Shown: in pieces, positions 27,061 through 34,170 of the stretch
How positions within the stretch are numbered: the stretch's first letter is position 1
Layout of the letters: the number at the start of each line of letters is the position of its first letter
Source of the DNA: Cytophagaceae bacterium
GTDB taxonomy: Bacteria > Bacteroidota > Bacteroidia > Flavobacteriales > Flavobacteriaceae
Length of the DNA: 64,000 bases
Direction: 5' to 3'
Assembly (NCBI GenBank): GCA_002710685.1
Contig: PALD01000027.1
Span: 62,001-126,000, forward strand
The notes under the pieces: generated by a model
Seen by the model: only the letters and a program-made list of their open reading frames with translations
What the model was told of the DNA's origin: nothing
Databases searched by the model: none
Made by a program: the position numbers and the translations under genes

Positions 27061-27516
27061 TTACTTGAGTTCGTTAATGTTAATTGCTTCAGGCTTTTGC
27101 GCCTGTTGACCGTGCTCTTCTCCCGCATATACCTTAAGGTTGCGATAGATTGCACTTCCCAATTTGTTCTTGGGCAACATGCCTTTTACTGCATTCTCGA
27201 CGATACGGCTAGGATCCTTGCTGTAAAGTTCTTTTGCGGTAAGGCTTCTCTGACCACCTGGGTAACCGGTGTGGCGAATGTATTCTTTCGCGTCCCATTT
27301 TTTACCCGTTAAGTTGATTTTAGAGGCATTGATAACGATAACATTGTCTCCGCAATCAACGTGTGGCGTGTAGCTAGGCTTGTACTTTCCACGTAGCAGT
27401 TTTGCTACTTTAGAAGAAAGGCGACCCAGCGTTTGACCATCAGCATCAACAAGTACCCACTGCTTATCCACAGTGGCTTTGTTTGCAGATACTGTTTTGT
27501 AGCTTAATGTGTCCAC
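27061..27516 (-). CDS. rplM: 50S ribosomal protein L13
   Basis: 151 residues. Signatures are WVLVDADGQTLGRLSSKVA, VDCGDNVIVINASKINLTGKKW, and AVKGMLPKNKLGSAIYRNLKVYAG. First gene of the translation block. It has a strong promoter and a structured 65-base leader, pointing to autoregulation by L13 binding its own mRNA, as is known for L13 in other bacteria. Confidence 0.98.
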   Translation of the reverse strand: MDTLSYKTVSANKATVDKQWVLVDADGQTLGRLSSKVAKLLRGKYKPSYTPHVDCGDNVIVINASKINLTGKKWDAKEYIRHTGYPGGQRSLTAKELYSKDPSRIVENAVKGMLPKNKLGSAIYRNLKVYAGEEHGQQAQKPEAININELK

Positions 27517-27546
27517 ACTTAATTAATTTAATTATTAAACATTCCA

Positions 27547-27579
27547 TTTCCTATCCCTCAGAAAATCCATTCTGGGAAA
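27547..27579 (-). promoter_or_regulatory. Candidate ribosomal-protein leader structure of rplM
   Basis: In the rplM 5' leader a two-part stem forms: TTTCC (27575-27579 on the minus strand) pairs with GGAAA (27547-27551), and CAGAA (27570-27574) pairs with TTCTG (27559-27563), leaving a 6-base loop and a 7-base bulge on the 3' side. All ten pairs are perfect. The structure starts within a few bases of the predicted transcript start. Confidence 0.5.
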
Positions 27580-27587
27580 CAGGGGTG

Positions 27588-27618
27588 CAAATGTACAACT
27601 ATATATTGATTTGGCAAG
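27588..27618 (-). promoter_or_regulatory. rplM-rpsI promoter (CTTG-N19-TACATTTG)
   Basis: On the minus strand, CTTG at 27615-27618 and a perfect TAnnTTTG box (TACATTTG) at 27588-27595, spaced 19 bases. Predicted start near 27581. Confidence 0.68.
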
Positions 27619-27961
27619 GTGGGATTTGAATAAATTTATGGGCTCTTATTCACTGATGGTCAACACCATATTAATCACCCTGTAGGACAACCCAAATACA
27701 CGTTAAACCATCATTAAATAATCAATAAAAAACCTGCTGGGCATATCACTAGAATTTTTAACTGGCTTTTGCCAAAAATAACCCCAAATAATGCCTTGAA
27801 AACCAAATAACAGCCTCATATTTTATTGCATTAAATGTAAAAAAGCCATCTCCCAGATCCTGAAAAACAATGTTTTATACAAAATTTAATCCTCATTAAT
27901 ATTTTATTGATAAAAATTCATTGTTTTATGATTTTTTATAAAAATATATTGTGTTAAAAAA
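27619..27961. other. Gene-free AT-rich spacer
   Basis: About 340 bases between the rplM promoter and the SusC promoter. It is strongly AT-rich toward its right end. I see no convincing ORF, RNA gene or repeat. Part of it may be regulatory DNA for the SusC/SusD operon. Confidence 0.6.
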
Positions 27962-27969
27962 TACATTTG
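27962..27969 (+). promoter_or_regulatory. Putative SusC promoter -7 box
   Basis: TACATTTG, perfect TAnnTTTG, with T/A-rich DNA but no clear TTTG at the -33 position, as often seen where an activator is needed. Predicted leader of about 20 bases. Confidence 0.45.
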
Positions 27970-27996
27970 ACTCGAAATAATCAAATTAAAAGTTAA

Positions 27997-30900
27997 ATGA
28001 CAAACAAACTACTTTTTACTCTTTTGTTCGGTATATCCCTGATGGGTTATGCTCAGCAGAAAAACATCACCGGTACCATTACTGGAGCTGATGGAACTCC
28101 GATTCCTGGAGTGAACGTGGTGGTAAAGGGTGCTTCTCAAAGAGGCACCCAGACAGATTTTGATGGGGTCTACACCATAAGTGCAGCGCCACAAGAAATC
28201 CTTGTATTCACCTTTGTGGGCTTTCAAAGCGAGGAAAGGTTGCTGGGAGCAAATACAAGCATACTCAACATAACCTTGGAAGAGTCAACTGAATCCCTAG
28301 ATGAGGTTGTAGTTGTAGGTTATGGCGTACAGCGCAAAAGGGATGTTACCGGCGCTATCTCCCAGGTAAAGGGAGATGAAATCGCAGACTTAGTCACACC
28401 CAGTTTTGAATCTCAACTTTCAGGAAGGGCTGCTGGCGTACAGATAACTACTCAAAATGGCATCGTGGGTGAAGCTCCACGTTTTAGGATCAGGGGTATT
28501 GCATCCATCACTTCGGGCACCTACCCGCTTATCGTGGTAGATGGTATACCCATTTATACAGGCGACCTGGGCGGCTATGCCAGCAACAATGGCCTGGGGG
28601 ACATCAACCCAGCCGATATAGAATCTGTAGAGATTTTAAAGGATGGTTCTGCCACCGCGATATATGGATCAAGGGCAGCTAACGGTGTCGTGCTCATAAC
28701 CACTAAAAAAGGTAAAGAAGGTAGGACCTCCGTGAGCTATAATACCACCATAGGTTTTGCTTCTCCCGTGGAGACTTTTGATTTGTTGAACACACCTCAG
28801 TTTATTGAAATATCAAATGAAAAGCGATCTAACCGTGGACAGGCAGACTGGGCCGCAGGAACAGATTTTAATACTGATTGGCAAGATGCAGTACTCAAGG
28901 ATGGTGCATTGCAACAGGACCATAACCTAAGCGTAAGTGGAGGGACCGCTAAGACAAGTTACTATTTTTCCATGGGATATACTGATCAAGAAAGCGTGGC
29001 CCGCCCCAATGGCATGACAAGGTACAGCTTCAGGTCAAACCTGGACCAAGAAGTAATGAAATGGCTGTCACTAGGTGTAAATGCTGGCTATACCAGGACT
29101 GAATATACAGGCCTCAACACGGGCACAAACTCCCTGTCAGGCAACATATTTAATGCCACACGTCAACACCCTAACGTCCCCATATACAATCCTGACCATC
29201 CCACGGGATATAATATTGACTTTGAGTTTCCCGCCCTTGTGGGAAGATGGGACAATATAGGCCTTATAGGTGACAACCTGCCAAACATCATGTATGCTAT
29301 AGAAAACAACAATTTCTATTCTAAAATAAACCGATTGATAGGCAATGTATTTGCCGATATCAAACCCGTAAGCACAGTTAATTTCAGGACCCAGGTAAGT
29401 GTTGACCAGGCCGTGACCTCAGGGTTTTTATATTATAGCCCAGTGCATGGTGATGGTCAAGGATCTAATGGCCGGGTGCAAAACAGCACCACAGACCTCC
29501 TACGCTGGAACTGGCAGAATATCCTGAGCTATAATGAAACTTTTGCAGATGCCCACAATGTAAGTGCCGTGCTTATAAGTGAGTATCAAAAACAACGCAA
29601 CCAGAGCTTCTTTGGCAGTGGCACAGATCTTTCCAACGAGTTTTTTAACCAAAACCTGATTTCTGGATCGTACGGTGTTCAAGGTTCTGGTGGAGGGCTT
29701 ACCGAAAATGGCTTCATATCCGTCGCGGGTAGGTTAAACTATAACTACAAAGAAAAATATTTTGTGCAAGGTACATTGAGACGTGACGGTCTATCATCAC
29801 TTCCAGAACAAAACCGTTATGGTACATTCCCTGGTGCATCTGTGGGATGGACCATTTCAAAAGAAGGGTTTATGAGCGGGATTCAAGATGTTGTCTCAGA
29901 CCTTAAAATACGCGGTTCTTATGGTAAGGTAGGCAACGTCTCCATAGGTAATTACCCCTATCTTGGCCTATATGGTTCAGCTCAATATGGAGATGCCAAT
30001 GGTATTGCCTATGCTCAATTTGGCAACGACAACCTTAAATGGGAAACCAGCACAAAATATGATGTGGGCCTTGACCTTAGGTTGATCAACAATAGATTTG
30101 GCCTTACGGTAGACTGGTTTAAAGATGACACAAATGATTTGATACTCGATCTTGAAACCCCTATGTCATTAGGTATTCCTGGCAACAGTTATAGTGCAAA
30201 CATTGGTGCAATTCAAAACTCTGGACTTGAATTTTCGGCTGATGCCAAAATCCTTGAAGGAGAATTCAAATGGTCAGTAAGTGCAAATATCTCTTTCGTG
30301 CAAAACGAGGTCAAGAGCCTGGTTAACGGTCAGGATAGGATAGGCACCAACACGATCATTCGTGAAGGCGAGCCCATCAACACCTTATATGGTTACAGGT
30401 ATTATGGGGTAAATCCTGCAAATGGCAACCCAGTTTACTATAAAGCAGATGGCTCCCTGGTGCAGGGTAACATCCCAACCAGTTCATATTTTGAATTTGA
30501 CCCTGCAGATCCTGGGGACATCTCAGTTCCCTCATCACTTAGCTCTGCAGATGACAGGGTCCTTCTTGGACAGACCCTTCCCAAATACTTTGGCGGTTTC
30601 AGTTCCAACATGTCATACAAGAATTTTGACCTTGGGTTTTTATTTCGCTTTAGCGGAGGCAATAAAATATTCAATGCGACAAGAAGAGACCTGTTGAACA
30701 TGAACTTTACCAACAACAGTACCGAAATCCTGGGTAGGTGGCAAAGTCCAGAAAATCCCGGAGATGGTGTAACCCCCCTATTGTGGGCATCTGGCAACAC
30801 GTTTGTAAACCTTACATCAATTGCCACCACCCGCTTTGTTGAGGATGGAGACTTTATAAAGCTAGACAACATTACCCTGGGATATACCTTTCCAAGGGAG

Positions 30901-31071
30901 GTACTTGATATGATCAACATAGATAAACTACGCCTCTTCGTGCAAGGTCAAAACCTATTGATCATCACAGATTACCGTGGGCTTGATCCTGAAATGGAAT
31001 CAGCCGGGGTGGACCTTAACGGCACGCCCAGGTCATCAATAATCTCTTTTGGTCTTAACCTAGGCTTATAA
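27997..31071 (+). CDS. SusC-like TonB-dependent receptor
   Basis: 1024-residue outer-membrane importer that forms a pedal-bin complex with the SusD lipoprotein encoded next. Signal peptide 1-19 (GYAQ). A carboxypeptidase-D-like domain (about 24-95) starts ITGTITGADGTPIPGVNVVVKG. Then come the TonB-interacting LDEVVVVGYG (about 102-111), the plug with RIRGIASI..PLIVVDGIPI and IESVEILKDGSATAIYGSRAANGVVLITTKKG, and a 22-strand-type barrel ending ISFGLNLGL. The length is usual. No glycosidase, sulfatase or regulator gene adjoins it, so the ligand (oligosaccharide or peptide) cannot be inferred. Confidence 0.95.
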   Translation: MTNKLLFTLLFGISLMGYAQQKNITGTITGADGTPIPGVNVVVKGASQRGTQTDFDGVYTISAAPQEILVFTFVGFQSEERLLGANTSILNITLEESTESLDEVVVVGYGVQRKRDVTGAISQVKGDEIADLVTPSFESQLSGRAAGVQITTQNGIVGEAPRFRIRGIASITSGTYPLIVVDGIPIYTGDLGGYASNNGLGDINPADIESVEILKDGSATAIYGSRAANGVVLITTKKGKEGRTSVSYNTTIGFASPVETFDLLNTPQFIEISNEKRSNRGQADWAAGTDFNTDWQDAVLKDGALQQDHNLSVSGGTAKTSYYFSMGYTDQESVARPNGMTRYSFRSNLDQEVMKWLSLGVNAGYTRTEYTGLNTGTNSLSGNIFNATRQHPNVPIYNPDHPTGYNIDFEFPALVGRWDNIGLIGDNLPNIMYAIENNNFYSKINRLIGNVFADIKPVSTVNFRTQVSVDQAVTSGFLYYSPVHGDGQGSNGRVQNSTTDLLRWNWQNILSYNETFADAHNVSAVLISEYQKQRNQSFFGSGTDLSNEFFNQNLISGSYGVQGSGGGLTENGFISVAGRLNYNYKEKYFVQGTLRRDGLSSLPEQNRYGTFPGASVGWTISKEGFMSGIQDVVSDLKIRGSYGKVGNVSIGNYPYLGLYGSAQYGDANGIAYAQFGNDNLKWETSTKYDVGLDLRLINNRFGLTVDWFKDDTNDLILDLETPMSLGIPGNSYSANIGAIQNSGLEFSADAKILEGEFKWSVSANISFVQNEVKSLVNGQDRIGTNTIIREGEPINTLYGYRYYGVNPANGNPVYYKADGSLVQGNIPTSSYFEFDPADPGDISVPSSLSSADDRVLLGQTLPKYFGGFSSNMSYKNFDLGFLFRFSGGNKIFNATRRDLLNMNFTNNSTEILGRWQSPENPGDGVTPLLWASGNTFVNLTSIATTRFVEDGDFIKLDNITLGYTFPREVLDMINIDKLRLFVQGQNLLIITDYRGLDPEMESAGVDLNGTPRSSIISFGLNLGL

Positions 31072-31073
31072 CA

Positions 31074-32654
31074 ATGATGGAAATGAAAAACAAAATGAAC
31101 AAAACAAACCCACTGGGAAGCATTAGATGGTTTATCATGCTTCCAGTTCTTGCCATGCTGTTACAGGCATGTAATGAAGACAATGTCCTGGACCTTGAAC
31201 CATACAACCAGATTTCTGAAGATGCAGCCTTTAGTACGCCTGACTTGATCGCGCTGTCCGTGACAGGTATGTACAATGCTGCCCAGCGGGGCGATTATAA
31301 CGGCGCCGGGCGTGGTTATCCATTTGGGGCAGCGTTTGTACAACAAGGTGATAACCGTGGTGAGGATGTGGTAAACGTGGCAACATTTTACCAGTTGACC
31401 TACACTGCCACCTATGACCCCACAACGGCCAACAACGTGTATTACTGGAGTGACACCTACCGTCTCATCAACCGTGCAAATATCATCATCGATGGCGTGA
31501 ATACGGCTGTTGCCAATGGAATAATCACCCAGGACATTGCAGATGACTATATAGGCCAGGCTTTGTTCTTCAGGGCCGCATCGCACCTGGAACTATTGTT
31601 TCACTTTGCAAGGCCCTATGATGATACGCCAAACGCAAGTCACCCAGGGGTGCCCTACAGGGAAATACCCTATACCACAGAGGCTAATATCGTTGCCGGC
31701 CTTGAGCAGGGCAGAAGCACGGTTGCCGAATGCTACACCAAGCTTCTTGCAGACCTTAACGAGGCCGAAAACCTATTGCCCACAAAAGCTGACAGGGGAG
31801 GAACCGATGGCATCATCAGGGCGACAAAAGAAGCCGCTATTGCATTTAAGACCCGCGCTTACCTGCACATGGGCAACTGGCAAATGGTATTGACCGAAGG
31901 AGCCAAACTTACGGGTGCCTACACCCTTACCCCTAATCCCGTCACCCCATTTACAAGTGGATACTCAAATACCGAATCTATATTCTCCATCGAGAATACA
32001 GCCAATAACAACCCTGGAGTCAATGCAGCCCTGGCCTCTCAATATAACAGGCGTGGACTTGTGGTCATCAGCCCTATCATATGGAGAAATCCATACTGGT
32101 TAGCTGACGATGCAAGAAGGGCTGAGGATGATTTTGTATACACCCGCTCTGGCGTTAAATATACCGCCAAGTACAAGGACCCTACCAACTATACTGATCC
32201 TGCTCCCGTAATTCGTTATGCTGAAGTAGTATTGAGCATGGCCGAAGCCAATGCAAGGCTTACAAACCTTACCCCTGCCCTAACTCAGTTAAACTTGGTG
32301 AGAAATAGGTCTCTTGCTGACCCTGCCACGCAGGCATATACCTCATTTGCAAATCAAGATGCACTTATTGAAGCCATTATTGCAGAAAGAAGAATAGAGT
32401 TTGTCATGGAAGGTCGCCGCTGGCCAGACATCCACAGGTTGCAAAATGACACGTTCATAGACCTGGACGGCATACCTGCCAAAGTCGCAAACGGCGCCCC
32501 CCCAGCATCAGATTATACCTTGGGCACACCTTACACGGGACCTTATGGTGTATCTGCAATTCCCTATAGTGATTACCGGTTTTTATGGCCCATACCACAA
32601 CAAGAAGTAAACAACAATCCTACACTAGCCGAGCAACAGAACCCGGGCTGGTAG
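31074..32654 (+). CDS. SusD/RagB-family nutrient-binding lipoprotein
   Basis: 526 residues; surface lipoprotein that caps the SusC barrel and binds the nutrient. Lipobox LLQAC with Cys33 of the longest frame; starts at 31083 or 31095 would give more typical signal lengths. The N-terminal domain has LDLEPYNQISEDAAFSTPDLI. TPR-like helices carry the fold, and the C-terminal RagB/SusD segment has RYAEVVLSMAEANARL and IIAERRIEFVMEGRRWPDIHRL. It begins two bases after the SusC stop. The ligand is unknown. Confidence 0.95.
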   Translation: MMEMKNKMNKTNPLGSIRWFIMLPVLAMLLQACNEDNVLDLEPYNQISEDAAFSTPDLIALSVTGMYNAAQRGDYNGAGRGYPFGAAFVQQGDNRGEDVVNVATFYQLTYTATYDPTTANNVYYWSDTYRLINRANIIIDGVNTAVANGIITQDIADDYIGQALFFRAASHLELLFHFARPYDDTPNASHPGVPYREIPYTTEANIVAGLEQGRSTVAECYTKLLADLNEAENLLPTKADRGGTDGIIRATKEAAIAFKTRAYLHMGNWQMVLTEGAKLTGAYTLTPNPVTPFTSGYSNTESIFSIENTANNNPGVNAALASQYNRRGLVVISPIIWRNPYWLADDARRAEDDFVYTRSGVKYTAKYKDPTNYTDPAPVIRYAEVVLSMAEANARLTNLTPALTQLNLVRNRSLADPATQAYTSFANQDALIEAIIAERRIEFVMEGRRWPDIHRLQNDTFIDLDGIPAKVANGAPPASDYTLGTPYTGPYGVSAIPYSDYRFLWPIPQQEVNNNPTLAEQQNPGW

Positions 32655-32689
32655 GTCATATTACATATTAAAGATTGAATAAGCCAGAA

Positions 32690-32720
32690 GCCGTTTTGGG
32701 AAACCAGAACGGCATTTTGC
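32690..32720 (+). terminator. Intrinsic terminator after SusD
   Basis: GCCGTT (32690-32695) pairs with AACGGC, with an inner GG/CC pair, followed by ATTTTGCTTT. It lies about 35 bases past the SusD stop. Confidence 0.65.
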
Positions 32721-32779
32721 TTTGCGCTCGACTTATCAATGGGTTAAAATTGGTTTCCGCCGAAAGGCAAAAAAGATAT

Positions 32780-33589
32780 TTAGCTGGCTGGTGCAGTAAA
32801 AAATTCATGCCCGCCTTCGAGACCATAAAAGGCAAAAACCAAAATCAGGGTCACAATTACGGTAATGATATAGAGCACCATGGAAACCCCCACAAAAAGT
32901 GCCAACCTAACCAAAATCCCGCCCCAATTGAGTGCATACAGTTTTTTATAGACAACCGTATTGTAAATCAAGTACAAAGGTATGGTGAGCACACTCAAGA
33001 AAATGTAATTCATCCCCAGTACCATAAAAAGAATCCCTAAAAGAGCGGCATGTATCGCAAGGTGGGAATATGTGTAAAGTTGAATGATAAGCTGCTCTGT
33101 ATAATTATATTTCTTGAGGCCCATGAAACTAACATAGGCCAGCAATGCCAAAATGGGAATGGTAGAAAAAAGCACAACCGGTTGATATTCTATCAAGCCA
33201 TCATTTAACATTTGGGCAAATTGCACGTTTTCATTGTAAAGGACATTCATGGTGTCTGGATAAAATTTTTTCATCACAAATACCTGAAATCCTGAAACGG
33301 TCACCCCTAGCGTGAAGTAGTTAAGGGCATTAAAATATCGTTTTCGCAGTCCTCCTAAAAATCCTCTGATTACCTCATCTGGCTTTCTCCAAAGGTCAAT
33401 ATAGGTACGCCATAGTGAATTATCGATACTCAGCACACGTTCTCCAAATTCATTTGCCATACGGCGAAAGGTAAACCTCTCCGGCTGATACTTTGCACCA
33501 CAATGCATACAGTACCTTGCGCCCAGGGCCAGCGGTTCTCCACAATTGAGACATTGATGATTTGTTACTTGAACGAGTTGCTGTGACAT
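32780..33589 (-). CDS. DUF3667-family membrane protein with zinc ribbon
   Basis: 269 residues. The N-terminus holds a zinc-ribbon pattern, two CxxC pairs (CLNC and CMHC, about residues 14-34). A linker with FGERVLSIDNSLWRTYIDLWRKP, typical of DUF3667, follows, then about five membrane helices (from about 90 to 255). DUF3667 proteins are widespread in Bacteroidetes and unstudied. Single gene, divergent from the HExxH gene with 71 bases between them. Function unknown. Confidence 0.78.
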   Translation of the reverse strand: MSQQLVQVTNHQCLNCGEPLALGARYCMHCGAKYQPERFTFRRMANEFGERVLSIDNSLWRTYIDLWRKPDEVIRGFLGGLRKRYFNALNYFTLGVTVSGFQVFVMKKFYPDTMNVLYNENVQFAQMLNDGLIEYQPVVLFSTIPILALLAYVSFMGLKKYNYTEQLIIQLYTYSHLAIHAALLGILFMVLGMNYIFLSVLTIPLYLIYNTVVYKKLYALNWGGILVRLALFVGVSMVLYIITVIVTLILVFAFYGLEGGHEFFTAPAS

Positions 33590-33660
33590 AGGAATGAGAA
33601 GCTTGGCATGGCTAAAATAATAATTTTACTAAATTCACCTTTGATTTAATCACCAACCTC

Positions 33661-34170
33661 ATGCCTTCAACCGAATACAAAACCGAACTCATTGCAAAAA
33701 TCACAGCATTTTTAAGTTCCATAGGTATTGAGAATGAAGAAAGAACTTTAGATACTCAAACCTTTTTACCGGGTGTCCATATTGAAAACGGCAAGCTGCT
33801 TTATGATCTTGAGCAATTGAAATATCCTGGAGATTTACTGCATGAGGCTGGGCATATCGCGCTGACCCCATCAGAGAATCGTGATAAAATAGGTGGTAAT
33901 ATGGACAATAACGGGCAAGCAAAACAAAATAGCCTTGAGATAGGTGTAATTTGCTGGAGCTACGCAGCCCTAAAACATCTTGAACTAGACCCCATCATTG
34001 TTTTTCATGAAGAAGGATATAAAGGTCAGTCGCAATGGCATATTCAAAACTATGAATCTGGCAACTATACAGGTTTACCACTTCTTCAATGGATGCAACT
34101 CTGTAAACAATTTGACGACACTAGTGACATGCTTCCATTTCCTCACATGGTAAAATGGCTAAGGGATTAA
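33661..34170 (+). CDS. Small HExxH putative metalloprotease-like protein
   Basis: 169 residues, no signal peptide. The motif LLHEAGHIAL (about 59-68) is an HExxH zincin signature at the end of a predicted helix. Downstream EIGVICWSYAALKHLEL may give the third metal ligand (Glu), though this is not certain. I do not recognise a named family. The protein could be a zinc peptidase or only a structural relative. Its last four bases overlap the end of the convergent polA gene. Confidence 0.7.
   Translation: MPSTEYKTELIAKITAFLSSIGIENEERTLDTQTFLPGVHIENGKLLYDLEQLKYPGDLLHEAGHIALTPSENRDKIGGNMDNNGQAKQNSLEIGVICWSYAALKHLELDPIIVFHEEGYKGQSQWHIQNYESGNYTGLPLLQWMQLCKQFDDTSDMLPFPHMVKWLRD

Noticed and set aside
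26653..27312. 219-codon plus-strand ORF opposite rplM and rpsI
   Set aside because: It is the antisense shadow of two ribosomal genes with no family features, and the minus-strand proteins are unmistakable.
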